Notes under the pieces: model-generated | What the model saw: only the letters and a program-made list of their open reading frames with translations | Databases searched by the model: none | What the model was told of the DNA's origin: nothing | Source of the DNA: Chara braunii | Lineage: Eukaryota; Streptophyta; Charophyceae; Charales; Characeae | NCBI GenBank assembly: GCA_003427395.1 | Contig: BFEA01000527.1 | Coordinates: forward strand, 788,571 to 814,013 | Length of the DNA stretch: 25,443 nucleotides | Direction: 5' to 3' | Part shown: in pieces, positions 18,932-25,443 of the stretch | Layout: every line of letters begins with the position of its first letter | Numbering within the stretch: position 1 is the stretch's first letter | Position numbers and translations under genes: made by a program

Positions 18932-19560
18932 TTTATTTATTTACTCATCTAAAAATTTTAAATGCAACACTAAGCTGGCTTTCCACCCCGGGCGCACGGG
19001 GTACCCCACCATGTCCGGAATGGCACCCCGGGCGCCCGACCGGGTGACCCCCCCGAGCAGGCACCGAAGCGTCTCTTGCACCAAGGCAGAAAAAGCCAAA
19101 AAAAAAAATATATTGCCGCAACCCCATTCCAAACGTGCCATCTTTGTCTTCAGCGATCGACACATTTTTTTTTGGGGTCAAGTAGGCCCCGTTTTATACG
19201 TTTTTAATTTATGGGGGGATTCTGGTCGTCGATCTGCATAGATCGACGGTGCGCGCTGATATAGAATTCAAATTCGCCCCCTCCTTCACCCCCTCCCCCC
19301 CTCTGACCCACAGAAATCAACATACCTGAAAATAAAAAAAGAGGCTGGATTTGGGCATTATTCCTAAAGCGCAGCAAGATCTGGTGGTTGAAAAAAAAAA
19401 AAAAAAAACTTGGTGGGTTTTTTTCATGCCCAGGGTACCCCGGGCGTGGTCCCTACCCGGGCGGGGTGCCCGGGTTGCCCGACAGGGCATGCCCGGCCGG
19501 GCGCCCCGGGAAAGCTAGACACTAAGGCAAAAATTATTCAAACAATTTTTGCATAACATC
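18932..19560 (-). mobile_element. reverse-oriented TAGGCTACC-family fragment, split
   Basis: Read on the minus strand, 19527-19557 joined conceptually to 18940-18966 shows the family's internal order: GATGTTATGC, then TTTTTGCCTTAGTGT, then TTTAAAATTTT. The break in that order is exactly the element at 18975-19518. The GC-rich ends of the fragment are missing. Confidence 0.5.
18975..19518. mobile_element. 544-bp non-autonomous element with 8-bp target duplication
   Basis: Bounded by CTGGCTTTCC at the left and GGAAAGCTAG at the right (inverted, 9/10). A perfect 8-bp direct repeat ACACTAAG lies outside it (18967-18974 and 19519-19526). The ends are extremely GC-rich with repeated CCCCGGGCGC/CCCGGGC words, and the middle is AT-rich with A tracts. 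The duplication length suits hAT, although the terminal bases are not the usual CAGGG. It carries no transposase. It is inserted in the reverse-oriented fragment described above. Only one copy is seen in the window. Confidence 0.75.
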
Positions 19561-19850
19561 TAAGGCTACCAGTCGGGCCGCCTGGATGACCTCGTTTGCC
19601 CTCGCCGCCCGACCATGCAAGCGCCAAAGAAGTTCCCAACAAGCAAAAACAAAAAAATAAAAAACCTCTGAAAAAGAACTATGTTATGGAGAACATTAAA
19701 CTAAATAACTTTTGCCTCAGGGCCGCATCGAAATTCTTTATCAAATAAAACATAAAACATAAAGTTACAAAAATATATTTTTACATGGTCCTCGCACGCC
19801 CAGACCGCCCGAGAAAATAGGGTAACCCAGGCAACCCCGCTAGTAGCCTA
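19561..19850. mobile_element. TAGGCTACC family copy with extended inverted flanks
   Basis: TAAGGCTACCAG at 19561 and CTAGTAGCCTA ending at 19850 bound a 290-bp element with the family landmarks (GAACTATGTTATGG, TTTTGCCTCAGGG). Immediately outside, TTTTTGCATAACATC on the left is nearly the reverse complement of GATGTTTTGCAAAAA on the right, so the inverted repeat continues beyond the normal ends. Both flanks are themselves pieces of the family interior. Confidence 0.7.
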
Positions 19851-19901
19851 GATGTTTTGCAAAAAAATAAACCGAGCAACTTTTTCCTTAGGGTCACATC
19901 C

Positions 19902-19932
<31 letters not shown>

Positions 19933-20011
19933 TTACAAACTATATTTTTTGATATTTTTTATTTTTTCCCCTTGTCGGCCAGTCAAGTGGTCCAGAGCCA
20001 CTATGGTAGTC
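19851..20011. mobile_element. right-end fragment of the TAGGCTACC family
   Basis: Starts inside the family interior (ATGTTTTGCAAAAAAATAAA), passes a 20-plus A tract at about 19908-19931, and ends with GTGGTCC..CCACTATGGTAGTC, a decayed right terminus. Confidence 0.6.
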
Positions 20012-20233
20012 AAAATTACGGGGTTCAGCCTCTTGATGAGTTGGTCAACTCTTACGAATGAGTTTGTCACATCCCTCGTTTGTTACAACTGAAACTGCGG
20101 TTTTCAGTGCTGCAGTTTCGGCTCCTGTAGCTTCGACTTCTACAACTTTGGTTCTCACTCCAGCAATTTCTGCTACAAAAGTTGAGATTGTTGCATCAAT
20201 CTCTGATGCTATAGTTATATATATATAAATATA
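20012..20233 (-). other. possible coding fragment, coiled-coil-like
   Basis: On the minus strand, roughly 20045-20215 stays open and reads like a soluble alpha-helical segment rich in Ala, Val, Glu and Thr (for example IASEIDATISTFVAEIAGV), with hydrophobic residues at heptad-like intervals. The same frame then runs into a (TA)n tract and the GC-rich end of the next transposon, so any gene is truncated. I do not recognise the protein. It could be a captured exon, a gag-like remnant, or chance. Confidence 0.2.
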
Positions 20234-20241
20234 TATATATA

Positions 20242-20976
20242 CAGGGTTTAAGGGCCCCCCGGGCTGGCCCTCGAACGTTCGGGCGTTCGGGGTCCCATTC
20301 GGGGGCCAAACACCTTTAGGTTCGGCCCTCGCCAAAAAAAAGTTCGGGGCCTAAAAATAACTTTTCTTTTCTGAATTGTTTTTTGCGAGTTACTCTATGA
20401 TGTAACCTACACGTCTATAAATTTTGAAGCCATTCTGCTAATTCAAAAAAACATTAACAATTGTCAAACTGAGGATGTCAAAACGTGCTCGCTCACTCAC
20501 TATTTTGTTTTTTTTCACTTTTAACTTTTTGTTTTCACTTTATTTCGGGGCCTAAAAAAGTTTATTATTTTTTGAAAAAAAATTAATGAGTTATTGATTA
20601 TGTAAACTACATATCTGTAAATTTTTAGGGCATTTGTCAATGCCAAAAAAAATTAAAAATTGGCAAAGATGGCGGTGTCGAAAAGGTGCTTGCACACTCA
20701 CTCATTTTAATTCTCTTTTTGTTTTTTTTTATTTTTATCATAATGTTTATTTTTTGTATTTGATTTTTAATTCGAATTTGTAAAACATTTGGATGTAATG
20801 CCCAGGCAAATATTGTTTAGTTTATTTTTCTCCATAACATAGTGTTTTTTCGAAATTTTTGAATTTTTTTTTTTTTTTTTTTTTTTTTGTCTGCGTTCGG
20901 CCCGAACGGCCGAACGCCTTCCGAAAGGGTCCCGTACGTTCGGGCGTTCGGCCCGTCCCAAACGCCGGCAACCCTG
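20242..20976 (+). mobile_element. CAGGGT-family hAT-like non-autonomous element, full copy
   Basis: CAGGGTT at 20242 and AACCCTG ending at 20976 are inverted termini; TATATATA precedes and TATATAAC follows (6/8). Termini of CAGGG type and an 8-bp duplication are characteristic of hAT elements. The ends are GC-rich and full of CGAACG and CGTTCGG words. The interior is AT-rich and contains a direct repeat of about 201 bp, starting TTCGGGGCCTAAAAA at 20343 and 20544, each unit ending in a CACTCACT(C)A(T)TTT stretch. No transposase is encoded. Confidence 0.75.
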
Positions 20977-20989
20977 TATATAACCAACG

Positions 20990-21260
20990 TTCTTTTTATT
21001 TTTTCTTATTTTTATTATAGTATCTATTTTTTGTATTTGATTCTTAATTCAAATTTGGTAAAAAATATGGATGTAATGCCCGGGCAAATGTTGTTTAGTT
21101 TATTTTTCTCCATAACACAGTGTTTTTTCGGAACTTTTTGAATTTTTTTTTTTTTTTTTTTTTTTTGGTCTGCGTTCGGCCCGAACGGCCGAACGCCTTC
21201 CGAAAGGGTCTCGTACGTTCGGGCGTTTGGGTTCGGGCGTTCCGAACGGCCGGCAACCCT
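20990..21260 (+). mobile_element. CAGGGT-family right-end fragment
   Basis: Homologous to 20711-20974 of the full copy, from the TATTTTTTGTATTTGATT stretch through GCCCGGGCAAATGTTGTTTAG and the T tract to CCGGCAACCCT. The left half is absent. TATATAAC(C/G)AACGTT follows both this fragment and the full copy, so the two share a junction. Confidence 0.65.
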
Positions 21261-21330
21261 ATATATAACGAACGTTTGGTACGGGCCGAATGCCCAAACC
21301 CAAATGCTCGAACGTACTGGGACCCCCCTG
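21261..21330 (-). mobile_element. CAGGGT-family terminal fragment, reverse
   Basis: ACGGGCCGAATGCCCAAACC and CTCGAACGTACTGGGACC match the GC-rich terminal block of the reverse copy at 23469 onward. Only this block is present. Confidence 0.5.
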
Positions 21331-21336
21331 ACCGTC

Positions 21337-21397
21337 TAGGATGTCCGACCGGAGGTCTGGTCGGACGTCCGATCGGTTAGGGGTTGTCCGGCCCAGT

Positions 21398-21435
<38 letters not shown>

Positions 21436-21668
21436 TCAGAAAAATCTGAAAACAATATATGTTATGTAACATAACAATACAAGCAACTTTTGTCTTGGAG
21501 TCATGTTCAATATTGGCAATCTATTATAAGTTAAAAATCGAAAACTGAAAAAAAAAAAAAAAAAAAAATTACGAAAAAAAAACCTTATTTTCCCGGACGA
21601 CGGGGGTACCAGGCGTATGGGGGAGACGTCCGGGGGAGACGACCGGCCCCCGGACCATTGGTAACCTA
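21337..21668. mobile_element. diverged TAGGCTACC family member
   Basis: It starts TAGGATGTCCGACC and ends CCATTGGTAACCTA; the interior matches the family (TATGTTATG, CAACTTTTGTCTTGGAGTCA). A hairpin at 21339-21370 (GGATGTCCGACC with GGTCGGACGTCC) lies at its left end, and a run of about 30 A follows at 21401-21431. It shows that this family varies widely at its GC-rich ends while keeping its interior. Confidence 0.5.
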
Positions 21669-22461
21669 GAAATAAAGAATATTCGTCTGGGGTGAAATCC
21701 TACCACCCAAGTTAAGTCTAGAAAACGCAACAGTATGACACCATTTCGACATTAATAAATTCAAAACAAGAAGCGGTCGAACGTAATGTGACTACTTTTT
21801 CGTTGGAAACAACTTTTCTCCTTATATTAATAACCGAACTCAAAGAAAGGAAACACGTTTGACACAATCGGAATGAATGTCCTCCTGGAAAAGTGATACT
21901 CCCCGTTCTGAGGGGACAGGAGGTCACCATTTGTAAAATGAACAGGGAAAACATGAATGGCCAAATGCGTTCATTGCATAAAGAAGGAAACGAGTTCGAA
22001 GCAAGAGAGCCAAACACAGCTGTTAGAGTTTTTCTGTTTGAAGATGTCAGCCAGAGAGACAAACACAGCTGTTAGAGTTGCTCTGTTTCAAGATGTTAGC
22101 CAGAGAGTCAAACACAGCTGTTAGAGTTGCTCTGTTTCAATATGTCATGATGTCTAAAAAAACAAAAAAAAGAAAGACACTTAAGTTGAGAAATCTTCCC
22201 TGGGGAGGGGGGTGAGGTAGTTTTCTCAACATAAAATGGTTTTGGGCCCAAACCGAAAGGGCCAAAGCATACTACAAAACGAATTTCACGTCAAATAAAA
22301 AATCTACAACATGACAAAATGTAACAAGGTTATTCTCCTGTATTCCACACCATTAGATTTGCAATACATCAACGACAGACCTCCATCCCATCATGCCACA
22401 CGTGATAGAAAGCTCTACCTTGAAAAATTTCAACTTGGGTGGTGGGACTTCGCCTCTAAGA
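21669..22461. other. unassigned; contains a 49-bp triplicate
   Basis: A minus-strand frame of 114 codons (21718-22062) and a short overlapping plus frame have no recognised motif. I do not call a gene. The 49-bp repeat at 22001-22147 is listed separately. GGGGAGGGGGGTGAGG at about 22202 is a short G-rich run. Confidence 0.4.
22001..22147 (+). repeat. three 49-bp tandem units
   Basis: Units at 22001, 22050 and 22099, each GC(A/C)AGAGAG followed by (C/A/T)CAAACACAGCTGTTAGAG and (A/T)TCTGTTT(C/G)AA(G/T)ATGT(C/T)A, with only a few differences per unit. Period 49 is exact. Non-coding as far as can be seen. Confidence 0.9.
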
Positions 22462-22989
22462 ATTACGTCCAAATTCCTTACCAAATTAAAAATAAAATAC
22501 AAACAGTAAAATTAAAAATAAAATTAAAAAGAGAATTAAAATTAATGAGTGAGCGTGCACGTTTCCGACACCATCATCTTTGACGATTTTTCATTCTTTT
22601 TGGCACAGGCAAATGCCCAAATAATTTACAGATGTCTCCTTCGCGAATCACATACTACAAAATTCATTACAAAAAATATAAAAAAATAATAAAATTGTTT
22701 AACCAATGAAGTGAAAAAAAAAAAAATAGTAAGTGGGCGAGCAAGTTTTGACAACGCCATCTTTGGCGATTTTTTTTCCTTTTTTTGATTAACAGAATGA
22801 CTTGAAAATTGATAGGCATGTAAGTCGCATCGTAGAGAAATCACAAAAGAAACTTCAAAAAAATACATCAACTTTTAAGCCTCGAAATAATTTTTAGCGG
22901 GGACCGAACGAACCTCTTCGGGGTCGGACCCCGAACGCCCGTACGTAGGTGGGTCCGGGGACCTCCGTACGTGCAAGCCAATTATCCTG
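22462..22989 (-). mobile_element. CAGGGT-family copy, reverse, one end missing
   Basis: The interior runs in reverse with both internal direct-repeat units (the CACCATCATCTTTGACGATT and CGCCATCTTTGGCGATTT stretches) and ends with CCCCGAACGCCCGTACGT and then CCTG at 22986-22989. The other GC-rich terminus, which should lie near 22462, is absent. Confidence 0.6.
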
Positions 22990-23027
22990 TATAAATCTAT
23001 ATATATATAATCAAACAGATGTATACG

Positions 23028-23050
23028 TATATATATATATATATATATAA
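23028..23050. repeat. (TA)n microsatellite
   Basis: Pure TA dinucleotide tract, with a shorter TA run at 22998-23010. Confidence 0.9.
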
Positions 23051-23468
23051 CTGATTACAGTGTAAATGATAATCCATCTTAACTCCAGCTGCCACAGGGT
23101 TGTCACGCCGAACGTACGGAGATTCCTAAGCTAACCCCCGAACGTTCGGGTGTTCGGGCGTTCGGGTCCCCGTACGGGGCCCGAACTTAAAGGGGTTCGG
23201 ACCCCGCAAAAAAATATTTTGGAGCCTAAATATTATTTTGTTTTTCTGAATTTTTTTCTTTGAATTCTTTGTGATGTAAGATATCTCCCTCTTAATTTTG
23301 AAGCCACTCTGTTAAGCCAAAACAAAAATGAGAAATCGGCAAAGATGGTGGTGTCAAAACTTGCTTGCCCACTTAGTAATTTGTTTTTTCTCTTTTTTCA
23401 CTTTTTGTTTTTCCTTTATTTTGGGGCATGAAAAAAAATATTATTTTTTCAAACTTTATTGGTATATT

Positions 23469-24192
23469 CAGGGTAAACGACGTTCGGGACGGGCCGAACG
23501 CCCGAACCCGAACCCGAACGCCCGAACGTATGGGACTCCTTGGGAATGCGTTTAGCCGTTCGGAACGAACGCAGACAAAAAAAAAAAAAAAAAAAGTTAT
23601 GAAAAAAAAACAAATTAAGCAAGATTTGTCTGAGCATTACATCCAAATTCCTTACCAAATTTGAAATAAAAATAAAATAAATACTAATAATAAAAATAAC
23701 AAAAAAAAAACAAAACTATATTTAGCAAATGAGCGAGCACGTTTTCAACACCACCATCTTTGGAGATTTTTCTTTTTTTTTTTTGGCAGAGCTAAATGCC
23801 CTGAAAATTTACAGATGTGTACTTCTTATAATGCAAAACCCACTAAAAAAAGTTTCAAAAAATAATAAAATTATTTAGACCTTGAACTAAAGTGAAAACA
23901 AAAAGTNAAAAGTGAAGAAAAACGTGGGCGAGCACGTTTTGAGACCGCCATATTTGGCGATTTTTAATTCTTATTTGGCTAGCCAAAAGACTTAAAAATT
24001 TATAGGCATATACCTCATCTCATAGAGGACTCACAAAACAAAAATTCAGAAAAAAATAGTTCTTTTTAGACCCCGAAATAATTTTTGGCGAGGGCCGAAT
24101 GTCGTCAAGTTCGGACCCTGTACTGGACCCCGAACGCCCGTACGTACGGAGATATGCCCGGGGAACTCCGTACGTACGGGCTGGTGACCCTG
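23469..24192 (-). mobile_element. CAGGGT-family inner copy with 8-bp target duplication
   Basis: CAGGGT at 23469 and ACCCTG ending at 24192 are exact inverted termini. GGTATATT (23461-23468) and GGTACATT (24193-24200) flank it, 7/8 identical. The homologous uninterrupted site near 25182 reads TTTATTAGCAAATTCTC, showing a single copy of the target there. This is the best evidence that the family is hAT-like. The GC-rich left end carries four close CGAACGCC/CCGAACCCG words. Confidence 0.85.
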
Positions 24193-24284
24193 GGTACATT
24201 CTCTATTATATGAGATACACAAATTTAATTTTCATGGCATTTGTCACAGCCAAAAAAAAAAGAAAAATCACCTAAGCTGGCAGA

Positions 24285-24314
24285 NNNNAAAANNANNNNA
24301 NNCANTCAANAANN
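24285..24314. other. ambiguous bases (assembly uncertainty)
   Basis: Scattered N calls at 24285-24314 precede a T tract of more than 20 bases; one further N is at 23907. Lengths of the homopolymers here should not be trusted. Confidence 0.95.
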
Positions 24315-24589
24315 TTTTTTTTTTTTTTTTTTTTTTTTAAATCATTATTATTATTGATTTTTAGTATTTGATTTTTATTTCAAATTTGATAAAAAATTTG
24401 GATGTAACGTTGAGGCGAATGTTGTTTAGTTTATTCTTCTGTATAACATATATTGTTTCCATATTTTTCGGATTTTAATTTTTTTTTTTTTTTTTTTGGG
24501 TCCGCGTTCAACTGATTGGCCGAACGATTTAAAAGGGGGTGACGAACGTTCGGGCGTTCAGCCCGTCCCGAACGCCGGTAACCCGTCAC

Positions 24590-24863
24590 GAACACCTGGC
24601 AAGCCGTTGGTTGTGTGTTCGAGTCTTTTATTTGGATTACACGTGCTTTCGCGCGGTAACCACCGTAGAGATTGTACAATGTGCAGTGTGGCTGTGTAGG
24701 GGTGAGTGTGGCTGGGTACACCGTGTCACGCAATCTACGTGCTGGGGTGGGGTGAAGTGCTCTTCTTCGAGCTTCACTTACACCCCAGCCCACTTAGCCT
24801 TATGGTTAGGTGTTTGTCTGCCAACCCATTGGTTATGTTCAAGTCTTGTATTCGGATTACACA
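24590..24863 (+). mobile_element. tRNA-like SINE-type fragments
   Basis: TAGCCTTATGGTTAGG at 24795-24810 resembles a polymerase III A box, and TGTTCAAGTCT at 24836-24846 resembles a B box (GGTTCGAATCC type) at tRNA-like spacing. A second B-box-like copy, TGTGTTCGAGTCTT, lies at about 24613-24626. Both are followed by a TTGTATTCGGATTACAC or TTTTATTTGGATTACAC stretch, so about 38 bp recurs (24602-24640 and 24823-24862). Too degenerate for a functional tRNA gene. Confidence 0.4.
24741..24789. other. long hairpin inside the SINE-type region
   Basis: GCTGGGGTGGGGTGAAGTGC at 24741 pairs with GCTTCACTTACACCCCAGC ending at 24789 with a few mismatches, around a short loop at TCTTCTTCGA. It lies directly before the A-box-like sequence. 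Confidence 0.65.
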
Positions 24864-25443
24864 AACGTACGGAGGCCCCTAAGCTGAACCCCGAATGTTT
24901 GGGCATTCGGGTGCCCCTATGGGGATTGAACCTGAAGGGGTTCGGACCCCGCAAAAAAATATTTTGGCACCTAAATATTATTGTTTTTTTCTGAACGTAT
25001 TTTTGGTGAGTTCTTTGTGATGTAAGATATCTCCCTCTTAATTTTGAAGCCATTTTGTTCAGCCAGAAAAAAATAAAAAAATATCGGCAAAGATGGTAGT
25101 GTCAAAGCTTGCTTGCCCACTCACTCATTTTTTTTTTTTTCTCTTTTTTCTTTTTGCTTATCCTTTATTTCTCAAACTTTATTAGCAAATTCTCTATTAT
25201 GTAAGATACTCATATATATATATTCATCGCATTTATCAAAGCCAAAAACGAATAAGAATCTTCAACGATGGCGGTGTCAAAAACGAGCTTACCCGCTCAA
25301 TAAATTCATTCTCATTTTTTTTTTTTTAATTTTTATTATTATTATTTATTTTCAATATGTAATTTTTATTTCAAATTTGGTAACTAATTTTGATCTAACA
25401 TGGAGGTAAATGTTGGTTAGTTTATTCTTCTGCATAAAATATA
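24864..25443 (+). mobile_element. CAGGGT-family copy running off the window
   Basis: Begins without its CAGGGTTG terminus at about 24864 (AACGTACGGAGGCCCCTAAG, matching 23112 onward) and carries both internal direct-repeat units and the AT-rich right half to the window end. It gives the uninterrupted version of the site into which the inner copy at 23469 inserted. Confidence 0.7.

Larger units (their letters stand above)
23095..24585 (+). mobile_element. CAGGGT-family outer copy, split by an inner reverse copy
   Basis: The left end CAGGGTTG is at 23095; the right end is a decayed GGTAACCCG finishing at 24585. The middle is interrupted at 23461 by the reverse copy 23469-24192. With that removed, the element is about 760 bp and its order matches the full copy at 20242. 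The right half crosses the ambiguous bases at 24285-24314. Confidence 0.7.

Noticed and set aside
18945-19241. Overlapping open frames on both strands at the GC-rich end of the 544-bp element
   Set aside because: They arise from GC-rich terminal repeats that lack stop codons and have no protein motif.
24795-24862. Functional tRNA gene
   Set aside because: Box-like sequences are present but no convincing acceptor stem or complete cloverleaf can be formed by eye.

Overview
The window looks like repeat-dense DNA from a large eukaryotic genome, most probably a plant or other member of the green lineage. I see no intact host gene, no rRNA and no tRNA gene. The argument for the green lineage is indirect. 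It carries a retroelement of the Penelope-like type with its GIY-YIG endonuclease placed before the reverse transcriptase and without the full CCHH zinc ligands, as reported for Chlamys elements of green algae, spike mosses and slime molds. It also has an LTR-type leader with a TGGCGACTC primer-binding-site-like sequence of the kind used by plant Tat/Ogre elements, and many short non-autonomous DNA transposons with nested insertions. The species cannot be named from this.

Layout. 1-5.66 kb: mixed-composition, mostly unassigned DNA with several local repeats (65-bp units at the left edge, a 30-bp motif recurring every 82-90 bp, a CT tract, a 141-bp tandem duplication, about 178-bp diverged repeats with perfect hairpins). 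5.66-8.21 kb: one decayed Penelope-like element on the + strand (GIY-YIG endonuclease, linker with a CxC motif, reverse transcriptase with DIxxMF, GIPMG and YVDD motifs), broken by frameshifts and stops. 8.96-11.2 kb and 13.48-14.7 kb: two diverged copies of one LTR/leader-like sequence, each beginning at a TATA box and running through a primer-binding-site-like sequence. Each holds two tandem arrays of stem-loop modules, and the arrays differ in unit number between the copies. Between the copies lie a GC-rich unassigned block and a 52-54-bp tandem array just upstream of the second TATA box.

16.4-25.4 kb: AT-rich DNA built mostly from three families of short non-autonomous DNA transposons: a TAGGCTACC-ended family (at least six copies or fragments), a CAGGGT-ended hAT-like family (at least seven copies or fragments), and a single CTRGCTTTCC-ended element with a perfect 8-bp target duplication. 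Several sit inside one another, so the order of insertion can be read. A tRNA-like SINE-type fragment separates the last two hAT-like copies. The assembly has ambiguous bases at 23907 and 24285-24314 next to a long T tract.

Nothing here forms an operon or pathway; the only functional protein signal is the dead Penelope-like element. The features most worth a second look are the permuted Penelope-like element, the arrays of hairpins with a constant loop and changing stems in the LTR leader, and the short motif that recurs on both strands in the first 5.3 kb and again at 15.7 kb.
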